Position numbers and translations under genes: made by a program
Part shown: positions 9,099 through 16,626 of the stretch, one piece after another
How the letters are laid out: every line of letters starts with the position of its first letter
How positions within the stretch are numbered: the stretch's first letter is position 1
NCBI GenBank assembly: GCA_045562535.1
Contig: JBJKVP010000003.1
Span: forward strand, 186,001 to 250,000
DNA from: UBA6926 sp045562535
GTDB taxonomy: Bacteria > Chloroflexota > Dehalococcoidia > UBA6926
Length of the DNA: 64,000 nt
Reading direction: 5' to 3'
The notes under the pieces: generated by a model
What the model saw: only the letters and a program-made list of their open reading frames with translations
Told to the model about the DNA's origin: nothing
Databases searched by the model: none

Positions 9099-9989
9099 TT
9101 ACGGAGCTCTGTCAGGGCGCTTCATTTGGGCTTGTGCTATCGCATCTTCGTCCGTATATGCCTCATTCATATATTGGAATCCTGCCCGCATGCCCTCTTC
9201 TTCAGTAACACGATCAACATCTTGCAACCCATGTGGCAGTGCCTCTGGAGATGCAGAGTAGGATGCGTACATCAAATTCTCGGCGAACTCAAATGACTGG
9301 AACATCCCTTGAGATTCATAATAATGATTTATTGCTCGTTTGTTTAAACGCGTTGATGCAGGAGGAAGTTTTGATATCGTGTTTGCTAGGTTCCATACCT
9401 GTTCATCTAAATCAGCTGCAGGAACAACCTCGCTAACTAGTCCAAGTCTCAGCGCTTCTTCCGCATTTATCATGTTACCGGTAAACGCCAACTGCTTTGC
9501 TTTTTTCATACCAACTAATTCTGGCCAAATCATGTAGGAAGCCACACTAGCATATCTTGCGGGCGGATAACCAAATAAGGAATCATCTGCCGCAATTGTA
9601 ATATCACAGTGACACGCGAGTTGTCCTCCACCAGCCAAAGTAAAAGAATGAACTTGTGCTATAACTGGCTTGGGATTATTCCAAATCGATCGCCTATACA
9701 TTGCTGTAGGAATATTATCAGCGTTGATCATAGTAATAGCGTCTCTTGGAAGAGCACCTTGTGACTGTACATTCATATCGTAACCAGCTGAAAAAGCTCG
9801 GCCTGCACCTTTAATTACAATGCAACGCACATTTTCGTCCTTAGCAGCATCTTCCAAGGCATCGCCCACCTCGGCTAGCAAATCACGACTTAGAGCATTT
9901 AGACGCTCTGGACGGTTCAGAATTATGTAACCAATTCCTCCCCCAGCTCCCTCTCTAACCTCATATATAATATCTTGATAATCTGCCAT
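9099..9989 (-). CDS. Crotonase-family protein, tandem copy 3, lacking both hydratase glutamates
   Basis: 296 residues from ATG at 9989. A longer reading begins six codons earlier but contains the ribosome site AGGGGG, and the shorter start gives exactly the length of copies 1 and 2. Oxyanion segments AFSAGYDM and GGGQLACHCD are present; Gln and Pro (FGYPPARY) again replace the catalytic glutamates. The 79-102 loop is the most divergent of the three copies (ALPRDAITMINADNIP). This is the promoter-proximal copy of the tandem set and follows the Nudix gene by 76 bases. Confidence 0.82.
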   Translation of the reverse strand: MADYQDIIYEVREGAGGGIGYIILNRPERLNALSRDLLAEVGDALEDAAKDENVRCIVIKGAGRAFSAGYDMNVQSQGALPRDAITMINADNIPTAMYRRSIWNNPKPVIAQVHSFTLAGGGQLACHCDITIAADDSLFGYPPARYASVASYMIWPELVGMKKAKQLAFTGNMINAEEALRLGLVSEVVPAADLDEQVWNLANTISKLPPASTRLNKRAINHYYESQGMFQSFEFAENLMYASYSASPEALPHGLQDVDRVTEEEGMRAGFQYMNEAYTDEDAIAQAQMKRPDRAP

Positions 9990-10065
9990 TTCTTTTACCC
10001 CCCTCACCTCATATAAACATTTATATAAGGAATATATATTTTATATTTGCTCCTATCAACATGAA

Positions 10066-10578
10066 TCAGTTCTCATCCATCCATTTACCTATAATACCAA
10101 CATCCCTTGGGAAAGCCATCTCAGGTAATTCATTTAGCGAATAATAGGCAACCTCTTCACTTTCTTCTCCTGGCGAAGGAGAACCTTTAGTGATAGTTCC
10201 TTGATACAACACCAAGATTACACGGTTACCTTCTTCAGAATAAACACCAATTAATTCATCTATACTTACCTCGACTCCAACTTCTTCCATAACCTCCCTT
10301 TTTGCAGCAGTTTCGACTTTTTCGCCGTAATCGACATATCCCGATGGATAACTCCAATATCCTTTTCTAGGGTGATGAGCTCTTTTCATCAGTAAGATTC
10401 GATTGTTTGGATCCTTAATTAATACGCCAGCTGCTACTTTAGGATCTTTATAATGAATATAGCCACATTCACAACTCAAAATTCTTTGACCTGTCTGATC
10501 AGAATACGTGGCCTTGCTGCCACAATTTGGGCAGTAATTATAGTCGCCAGTTCCATGCATCATATCGAGGTGTGTCAT
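10066..10578 (-). CDS. Nudix hydrolase with N-terminal zinc ribbon
   Basis: 170 residues. A zinc ribbon is formed by CPNCG (residues 16-20) and CECG (36-39). The Nudix box follows, starting at GYVDYGEKVETAAKREVMEE and ending VGV, which matches GX5EX7REUXEEXGU exactly. Such zinc-ribbon Nudix proteins hydrolyse nucleoside diphosphates linked to another group (NADH, ADP-ribose, FAD or CoA types); the substrate is not determined. GAGG lies nine bases before the ATG. The gene starts 21 bases after the stop of the crotonase at 10600, so the two are probably co-transcribed, with the tandem crotonases next. Confidence 0.88.
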   Translation of the reverse strand: MTHLDMMHGTGDYNYCPNCGSKATYSDQTGQRILSCECGYIHYKDPKVAAGVLIKDPNNRILLMKRAHHPRKGYWSYPSGYVDYGEKVETAAKREVMEEVGVEVSIDELIGVYSEEGNRVILVLYQGTITKGSPSPGEESEEVAYYSLNELPEMAFPRDVGIIGKWMDEN

Positions 10579-10599
10579 GGTAAAATTCCTCGCAGGAAA

Positions 10600-11418
10600 T
10601 TATTCTCTAAACGGTCCATCACGTGCATCTAAGAATGCACGCATCCCTTGCTCTTGCCGGACTTTAGCCAACATCTCTTTTTCAGGAACGTCAGGCGTTA
10701 AACCTTCAATCATTCTAAGCATCAGATGGTCATCTCTACCTTCAGTGAAACCCTGTGCTTCGTACACAGCGTTTATAGATCTTTTCATCATCTGTAGAGC
10801 AAATGGAGGGTTTTGAGCTATTCTTTTTGCCATTTTTGTTGCTTCTTCTAGTGCAGTTCCTGCTGGAACAATTTTGTTTACTAATCCCCATTTTTCAGCC
10901 TGATCTGCATCAATAAAATCACCTGTGTAATAAAACTCTCTAAGGTGACGATTAGAAGTTAAATAAGGCATTAATACATGAGGAGAATGCGCTACGTGAC
11001 GAATTTCAGGCTCTCCAAATTGAGCATTAGTCGACGCAATAACTAAATCACAACTCATTGCAAGAACATTCCCTGCTGCTGCTGCTGGCCCGTCAACTGC
11101 TGCGATAAAGGGAACTCGAGAATACCAAGGCCGAGAAACCAACTTTGCTTGCCAGTGAGTATTTTCCCAGCGTTCCGTTGCTGAAAAGTTCGGCCGAGCT
11201 TGGTTAGGAGTTAGATCATACCCAGCACAAAAAGCAGGCGCAGCACCTGTTATCACAGCGATGCGGACATTATCATCCCCTTCTATTGTATCGAATGCAT
11301 CTTCTAATTCATGCATAAGATCATGACTCAACGCATTTCTTCTTTCAGGCCGATTCAAAGTAATGGTAGCAACTCCGTCGCTATCAACTCCATAGATGAT
11401 TGTTTCGTAATCTGACAT
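10600..11418 (-). CDS. Enoyl-CoA hydratase/isomerase family protein
   Basis: 272 residues from ATG at 11418; a longer frame begins five codons earlier but contains the ribosome site GGAGGGG. The oxyanion segment AFCAGYDL (62-69) and the central block AAAAGNVLAMSCDLVIAS are visible. The first catalytic glutamate position holds Val118 while the second is kept as Glu138 (FGEPEI), so it differs in kind from the three tandem copies downstream. One-glutamate crotonases include isomerases and hydrolases, so the reaction is open. It appears to be the first gene of the minus-strand block running to about 6 kb. Confidence 0.82.
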   Translation of the reverse strand: MSDYETIIYGVDSDGVATITLNRPERRNALSHDLMHELEDAFDTIEGDDNVRIAVITGAAPAFCAGYDLTPNQARPNFSATERWENTHWQAKLVSRPWYSRVPFIAAVDGPAAAAGNVLAMSCDLVIASTNAQFGEPEIRHVAHSPHVLMPYLTSNRHLREFYYTGDFIDADQAEKWGLVNKIVPAGTALEEATKMAKRIAQNPPFALQMMKRSINAVYEAQGFTEGRDDHLMLRMIEGLTPDVPEKEMLAKVRQEQGMRAFLDARDGPFRE

Positions 11419-11500
11419 CGATTCCCCTCCCAATATTTATTCTGTAAAGACTATAAAGATAAACCTATTAATTAAGTTGATTCAACACCTTATGCGAAAA

Positions 11501-13420
11501 TTAGACATATTCTTTGATGGTATTAGCGATTTTCTCGCTCATTCCAGGAATATTTTTAATTTCTTCGACAGAAGCCGCTTGTATCTTGCTAAGCGACCCA
11601 AAATACTTTAAAAGATGTTTTTTTCTAACAGGCCCTATTCCCGGGATTAGGTCTAGTTTAGAAGCTACAGATCGGTCTGATCGAAGTTTCCTGTGAAACG
11701 TAATCGCAAACCTATGGGCTTCGTCACGTATCTGCTGAACCAAAAATAAAGCGTTGGAATTTCGTGGCAGTAAAATCGACTCAGAAACATGGGGCATAAA
11801 TATCTCTTCCCTTTTTTTTGCCAAGGACGCTAAAGGAATATTGTGAATACCTAAGTTGAGTCTCATAACCTCGGCAACGGCGCTTAGTTGACCTTTACCT
11901 CCATCAATCAAAATTAGATCAGGTTTAGCATTAAAAGAGGCATCTTTTACCACTTTGCCTTTTCTAGAACCTTCGGCTGTTGGCATATCATCGATATACT
12001 GTTTTTTTTCGTCTTCGCTAACACCAGAATCACTTGCTGCATCACCGACGAGCCCACTATTCCTAAATCTTCTCAGAATTACTTCTTGTAAAGATGCAAA
12101 ATCGTTAGGGCCAGAAACTGTTTTAATTTTAAAACGACGATAATCACTTTTCTTCGGAATTCCATTTTCAAATACAACCATGGATCCCACAGAATCGGTT
12201 CCTTGGGTGTTAGAAATATCGTAACATTCAATTCTTTTGGGGGGATTAGGAAGATTTAATTCTTCAGTTATTTCCCTAATCGCAGCAGATCTAGAATCTT
12301 TAGCAGCCAGATTTTTCAAATGATAGGATTTTAAACCAGCAACAGCATTTTCAGCCACTAATTTTGTTAATCTACGTTTCTCACCTCTCTTAGGAACTTT
12401 TAGATTTACTCGCCAAGAATCCGTTTTTGTTTCTAACCATTCTGAAATCAACTTAGAATCAGCTACCTCTACTTCAGTCAATATAGATTTCGGGATATTT
12501 GAACCTCTTGCATAAAATTGTTTCATGAATTCAGATAAAACTTCTGCATCTGTTACTCCTCTTGCACCCTCTAAAAGAAAGTTATCTCTCCCTAACAACT
12601 GGCCGTCCCTAAGAAAAAACACTTCCACCCAAGCTTCGTCATCATCACGAGCCACAGCCACAATATCTTCATTAACATATCCTTGAGAAGCTGCGCTTTG
12701 CTCTTGTGTAACTCGCTCTATTGCTTCGATTTGATCTCTGAACACCGCCGCCTGTTCATATTTTAAAGATTTAGACGCAACCTCCATTTTATTGTTAAGC
12801 TCTTTAATGATTTTTGAATGCCTACCTTGAAGAAAGGCAATAACTTGATCTATGACATCCATATAATCTTTCTTTTCAACAGCCCCTATACATGGTCCTA
12901 AGCATCTATCTATATGATAGTCCAAGCATGGTCTTGGATCAGATCCTGTAATGATCTTATTACAGGATCTATAAGGAAATAATTTATTGACTAAATCCAT
13001 CGTTCGCCTCAAGCTAGACGCACTAAAATACGGCCCAAAATATTTGGAACCATCTTCTTGGATTTCTCTTGTGATAGTGACTCTGGGCCAGTCCGATTTA
13101 GTATCGATTTTGAGATATGGGTATGATTTCCCGTCTTTTAGTCTGACATTAAAAATCGGCTGGTGTTTTTTTATTAAAGTATTCTCTAATATAAGAGCTT
13201 CAGCTTCATTATTTGTGACTATATAATCTAAGTCTTTTGAACCAAGAAAAATACGAGAGTTTTTGGAACCGATTTTTTTTGATTCTGCGCCAAAATATGC
13301 TCTTATTCGATGGGAAAGTCTTGACGCTTTGCCCACATAAACAGGATTTCCTTTAATATCTTTAAATATGTAAACACCGGGTTTATCTGGAAATCCGTGT
13401 GCTATCTCTATAAGATTCAT
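11501..13420 (-). CDS. uvrC: Excinuclease ABC subunit C
   Basis: 639 residues from ATG at 13420 (a TTG two codons upstream is possible). UvrC makes both incisions of nucleotide excision repair after loading by UvrB. Parts in order: GIY-YIG nuclease (GVYIFKDIKGNPVYVGKA, about 14-31), a cysteine cluster region (CLDYHIDRCLGPCIG, about 165-180), a UVR motif (about 200-235), an RNase H-like nuclease domain (ECYDISNTQGTDSVGSMVVF), and C-terminal helix-hairpin-helix repeats (IPGIGPVRKKHLL and NIPGMSEKIANTI). The SD is weak. It follows the small basic protein at 13432 with an 11-base gap. Confidence 0.96.
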   Translation of the reverse strand: MNLIEIAHGFPDKPGVYIFKDIKGNPVYVGKASRLSHRIRAYFGAESKKIGSKNSRIFLGSKDLDYIVTNNEAEALILENTLIKKHQPIFNVRLKDGKSYPYLKIDTKSDWPRVTITREIQEDGSKYFGPYFSASSLRRTMDLVNKLFPYRSCNKIITGSDPRPCLDYHIDRCLGPCIGAVEKKDYMDVIDQVIAFLQGRHSKIIKELNNKMEVASKSLKYEQAAVFRDQIEAIERVTQEQSAASQGYVNEDIVAVARDDDEAWVEVFFLRDGQLLGRDNFLLEGARGVTDAEVLSEFMKQFYARGSNIPKSILTEVEVADSKLISEWLETKTDSWRVNLKVPKRGEKRRLTKLVAENAVAGLKSYHLKNLAAKDSRSAAIREITEELNLPNPPKRIECYDISNTQGTDSVGSMVVFENGIPKKSDYRRFKIKTVSGPNDFASLQEVILRRFRNSGLVGDAASDSGVSEDEKKQYIDDMPTAEGSRKGKVVKDASFNAKPDLILIDGGKGQLSAVAEVMRLNLGIHNIPLASLAKKREEIFMPHVSESILLPRNSNALFLVQQIRDEAHRFAITFHRKLRSDRSVASKLDLIPGIGPVRKKHLLKYFGSLSKIQAASVEEIKNIPGMSEKIANTIKEYV

Positions 13421-13431
13421 AACCAATATTG

Positions 13432-13761
13432 TTAATTAGAAATAACAAAAGCAGCTAACGCCACCACACTTATCGCTACAGTAATAGCGGTCCTACGAAG
13501 ATCATAGATCGCATCTGAGATAATTCTGTCTTCTCTCTGGGAATTAACTCTATTGCTACCAGAATCAACCAGCGAGTCAACATTTTCATCTCTCGTAGAT
13601 GTTGCAGATTCGACTTCCTGGCCTTGGTCTTTTGAATTTTTTACGGACATCTCAGTAAAACGGGATTTTTCTTTTGGTTCGGCGCTCTTCACTTGCATAG
13701 AACGTGATGGACGACGACTAGTTGTTTTTTTTCTGTTCTTCCTACTCTGCTTTGACGGCAT
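13432..13761 (-). CDS. Small basic protein with C-terminal membrane helix
   Basis: 109 residues, no family recognised. The first 35 residues are rich in Lys, Arg and Ser (SKQSRKNRKKTTSRRPSRS). The middle is polar and acidic, and the last 22 residues form a single hydrophobic helix (RRTAITVAISVVALAAFVIS). The layout suggests a tail-anchored inner membrane protein with a cytosolic, possibly nucleic-acid-contacting, N-terminus (inference). AGGAGA stands ten bases before the ATG, supporting that it is translated. It sits between the cytidylate-kinase-like gene and uvrC on the same strand. Confidence 0.65.
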   Translation of the reverse strand: MPSKQSRKNRKKTTSRRPSRSMQVKSAEPKEKSRFTEMSVKNSKDQGQEVESATSTRDENVDSLVDSGSNRVNSQREDRIISDAIYDLRRTAITVAISVVALAAFVISN

Positions 13762-13820
13762 TTGCTGTTTATCTCCTGTTCTTCAATAATTATTATACAA
13801 CGAAACCAAATTTTTTAAGT

Positions 13821-14531
13821 TTAAGCTCCACCTACGACTCTTGCATCTAAGCCCCTCGCAGCTTCAGATATAACTGCTGCGTATTGTACATTCGACAATC
13901 GATGTGTCTGCAAAACTATATCAAACCAACCTGGATCCAGAGCATCAGCGTGAAAAAATTTCTTTATGAACGCCTGACGATATTTTTCTCTTTCTCGAAC
14001 TGCTTTAACAGCGTCCTCTTTTGACAAACCATCGTTTTGCATGGCCCAAATAACGCGATTTTCCTCGGGCGCTGTAATAAGTACATGGAGTACCCTCGGA
14101 TGGTTTTCCAGAATATAAGATGACCCTCTTCCTACAATTACAAGATTTGGCTGGGACGCCAATTCTTCAATGATGTTTTTTGTGATCTCAAGGAATTTCT
14201 TGTCATCAAGCCTTTGCTCTTCGTTTTTTGGCTCGTCACTTTGCTGTGCATAAGTTCGAGATATAAGTGGTTCGCCACTTAGGTAAGGGTCACCCAAATA
14301 AGCGGCGCCAGACCGAGATAAAAAGGTTTCCAATATTATTGAAAGTCGATCCTTAACCGTATCAACTTTCATGTCTTTTTGGTTCCAGCGTTCTATATCG
14401 ATTCCCGTACGCTGTGCAGCTGTGGCTAGTAAATCTCGATCAATAAGATCGAAACCTAAAAGGTTTGCTGTTTCTTTGGCAATCTCAGATCCTCTGCTGC
14501 CATATTGCCCTGATATCGTAATAATCGCCAT
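13821..14531 (-). CDS. Cytidylate kinase-like family protein
   Basis: 236 residues. The N-terminal P-loop ISGQYGSRGSEIAKETA (5-21) and the following LLGFDLIDRDLL are the pattern of the Cytidylate_kin2 family, a relative of CMP kinases rather than the housekeeping Cmk. A second block, LVIVGRGSSYIL (about 130-141), matches the family. It should phosphorylate a nucleotide or small molecule using ATP; the substrate is unknown. The ribosome site GGGAGTAGG is strong. It is the first of three genes (with the small basic protein and uvrC) on the minus strand. Confidence 0.8.
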   Translation of the reverse strand: MAIITISGQYGSRGSEIAKETANLLGFDLIDRDLLATAAQRTGIDIERWNQKDMKVDTVKDRLSIILETFLSRSGAAYLGDPYLSGEPLISRTYAQQSDEPKNEEQRLDDKKFLEITKNIIEELASQPNLVIVGRGSSYILENHPRVLHVLITAPEENRVIWAMQNDGLSKEDAVKAVREREKYRQAFIKKFFHADALDPGWFDIVLQTHRLSNVQYAAVISEAARGLDARVVGGA

Positions 14532-14639
14532 AACGAAACCTACTCCCTACACTGATTAAGCTACGTTATTGAACTAAGATAATCTAAAAAGATCAGCGGA
14601 TCAAGAAAATATCCCTCTACAAAGAATGTGTTTTGCCTG

Positions 14640-15563
14640 TTAACTCGCCGCACCAGAACGTGGGTGTGCCTTTTCATACTCTTCCCTCAGTTTATCGCTA
14701 GCCAAGTGCGTATAGATTTGAGTCGTAGATATACTTGAATGGCCCAGCAATTCTTGAACATATCTCAAAGCAGCACCTCCGTTGATCAAATGACTTGCAA
14801 AGCTATGCCTTAAAGAATGTGGTGTTAGAGTTTGAGAAATACCTGCATCGAAAGCCGCCTTTTTTAGTATTAACCAAAATCCTTGGCGAGTCAGCCTCTT
14901 ACCACGAGTATTCAAAAACATCGCATTTTTCTCCTTATCCAGTGCGAATTTTGGACGAGCCAAATTTAAATAATCTGAAACAACTCTCAAGGCTCTAGGA
15001 TAAACCGGTACCATGCGTTCTTTAGATCCTTTACCAACACATAATATATAGCTATCTTCAAAGTTGATATCGTGTACATTAAGCCCTACTAGTTCCGACA
15101 CCCTCATCCCTGTGGCATACATTAGCTCTAACATTGCGGCATTCCTTAAACTATCAGGAGCGTCTTTCTCTTGAGATTTATCTAGTAATTCTTGTACGTC
15201 ATCAACCGACAATGTTTTTGGCAATACTCTCTTTTTTTTCGGAGAATGGATTCCTTCTGTAGGATCCTTATCAATCAGTTTCTCATCAATCAAAAACCCA
15301 AAAAATGACCTCAATGAGGCGATTTTCCTTGAGATTGTAGCTGCAGAATATTCTCGGAGTTTGAGAGAAGCCATATATTCAGTCATTAACTCTCTATCAA
15401 CTCTAGACCAAAAGAGCTCGTTGGGTTTATAGGAAACTTGAGACTCTTCTACAATTTGTGTACGAAGTTGTTCTAAATCAGATCTATAAGATTCAACGGT
15501 ATTTCTAGAATACCCCTTGATTGCGGTTATATATATAAGAAAATTCTGTATATATTGATCCAT
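14640..15563 (-). CDS. xerD: Xer-family tyrosine recombinase
   Basis: 307 residues, the XerC/XerD length. The N-terminal core-binding SAM-like domain spans about 1-85. The catalytic domain carries the first arginine in ATGMRVSELVGL, a lysine in GKGSKERMVPV, the HxxR motif in TPHSLRHSFASHL, a further histidine in LLGHSSISTTQIYTHL, and the nucleophilic tyrosine in that last segment. It resolves chromosome dimers at dif with a partner Xer. No att-like repeats or phage genes are nearby, so a housekeeping role is more likely than an integrase. The XerD versus XerC label is uncertain. Confidence 0.88.
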   Translation of the reverse strand: MDQYIQNFLIYITAIKGYSRNTVESYRSDLEQLRTQIVEESQVSYKPNELFWSRVDRELMTEYMASLKLREYSAATISRKIASLRSFFGFLIDEKLIDKDPTEGIHSPKKKRVLPKTLSVDDVQELLDKSQEKDAPDSLRNAAMLELMYATGMRVSELVGLNVHDINFEDSYILCVGKGSKERMVPVYPRALRVVSDYLNLARPKFALDKEKNAMFLNTRGKRLTRQGFWLILKKAAFDAGISQTLTPHSLRHSFASHLINGGAALRYVQELLGHSSISTTQIYTHLASDKLREEYEKAHPRSGAAS

Positions 15564-15676
15564 AGAACAAATACCAAATTTATGAATTGAATATTTAACT
15601 CATTATATTCATATTTTGCACAAAGAAAACAAAAAGTAACCGTGAGTCCAAATTTATATCGTAAAGGCATTTTGTT

Positions 15677-15705
15677 TAGACGGCTCAAGTATAAGAAGAT
15701 ATAAT
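15677..15705 (+). promoter_or_regulatory. Candidate sigma70-type promoter for lgt
   Basis: TAGACG (four of six consensus positions) and a perfect TATAAT are separated by 17 bases, about 50 bases upstream of the lgt start. The site lies in the gap between the divergent Xer recombinase and lgt. Confidence 0.45.
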
Positions 15706-15757
15706 ACTCCAAGCATTCAAATAAATAATCAAAGAATTTATGGAGAGACGACCAATA

Positions 15758-16582
15758 ATGGCTTCTTTTTTATTCATAACGATCGATATGGACCCTAATA
15801 TTTCAGGGATTACCTTGCCAATTTTAGGCGAATTGGTTTTTTCTTGGCATGGCCTTTTTACCGCTATAGGAATATCTTGCGTTCTAATCTGGGCGATAAG
15901 AGAAGCGAAAAAAGAAGGTTATAACGAGGATATTATTTATGGTATTGCAATATCCGCAATCATAGGGGGGCTTATCGGAGCGAGAACGGTCCATGTAATA
16001 GATTTCTGGGGTTACTATTCAACGCACCCGGAAGCAATCTTACGATTATGGGCTGGCGGAATCGGACTTATGGGTGGCATCATCGGAGCAACATTGGGTG
16101 GGTCTCTGTATATTTGGCGACATCGGTACCCTTTTGGAAAAATATTAGATATAACCACGCCAGGAATTTTAATTGGCCAATTTGTTGGAAGAATTGGAGA
16201 CATCATTAATGGAGAGCATCTAGCTAGTTTTCTCAATCAACCTTGGGCAATGCAGTACACACATCTAGATAGCCCTGCTTATGGCAGGGGACCAATGCAT
16301 CCAGCGATCGCATACGAAATGATACTAGACGCCATAATTTTTGTAATAACCTATAAACTAATTGGGAAAATTAAACCTAATGGCATGGTATTCGCAACTT
16401 ACCTTGCCCTTTATGGATTAGGGAGATTCTTTATACAGTTCACCCGTATGGACTCAACATGGGTTGCAGGATTACAAGAAGCTCACTTTTTATCTTTAGG
16501 AATGCTAGTTACAGGAATTATTCTCCTTGCAACTAAAGCAAGTTTAACATCAGTAAAAGAACCTGAAGATCAGTCAAGTTAA
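15758..16582 (+). CDS. lgt: Prolipoprotein diacylglyceryl transferase
   Basis: 274 residues from ATG at 15758; an ATG six codons upstream is possible, but GGAGAG lies just after it and before this start. Lgt moves diacylglycerol from phosphatidylglycerol to the lipobox cysteine of prolipoproteins in the inner membrane. About seven membrane helices are visible. Family blocks are ELVFSWHGLFTAIGI, the GGIGLMGGIIGA region, the signature FVGRIGDIINGEH with its essential arginine, and YGLGRFFIQFTRMD near the C-terminus. The histidine usual in the GGxxxHGG block of the E. coli enzyme is Met here, and the usual Asn after GRxG is Asp. A putative client lipoprotein is encoded at 59544. Confidence 0.92.
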   Translation: MASFLFITIDMDPNISGITLPILGELVFSWHGLFTAIGISCVLIWAIREAKKEGYNEDIIYGIAISAIIGGLIGARTVHVIDFWGYYSTHPEAILRLWAGGIGLMGGIIGATLGGSLYIWRHRYPFGKILDITTPGILIGQFVGRIGDIINGEHLASFLNQPWAMQYTHLDSPAYGRGPMHPAIAYEMILDAIIFVITYKLIGKIKPNGMVFATYLALYGLGRFFIQFTRMDSTWVAGLQEAHFLSLGMLVTGIILLATKASLTSVKEPEDQSS

Positions 16583-16626
16583 AACGTTCTTAGGGCTTGA
16601 CCTGGGAATAACAAGTATTGCTTATA

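Larger units (their letters stand above)
7190..9989 (-). repeat. Tandem triplication of a crotonase gene, unit about 955 bases
   Basis: Three genes of identical length lie head to tail with stop-to-stop distances of 956 and 953 bases. Long stretches are near identical at the protein level (for example the segments around WPELVGMKKAKQLAFTGN and KLPPASTRLNKRAINHYY). Synonymous differences are frequent, so the copies are not fresh duplicates or an assembly artefact. Confidence 0.9.

Noticed and set aside
14640..15563. Tyrosine recombinase as the integrase of a mobile element
   Set aside because: Length and motifs fit housekeeping Xer proteins; no att repeats, phage genes or composition break are visible, and the nearest tRNA is far away.
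16583..16626. Terminator between lgt and recJ
   Set aside because: Only an AGTAT/ATACT five-pair AT stem is visible, with no T-run.
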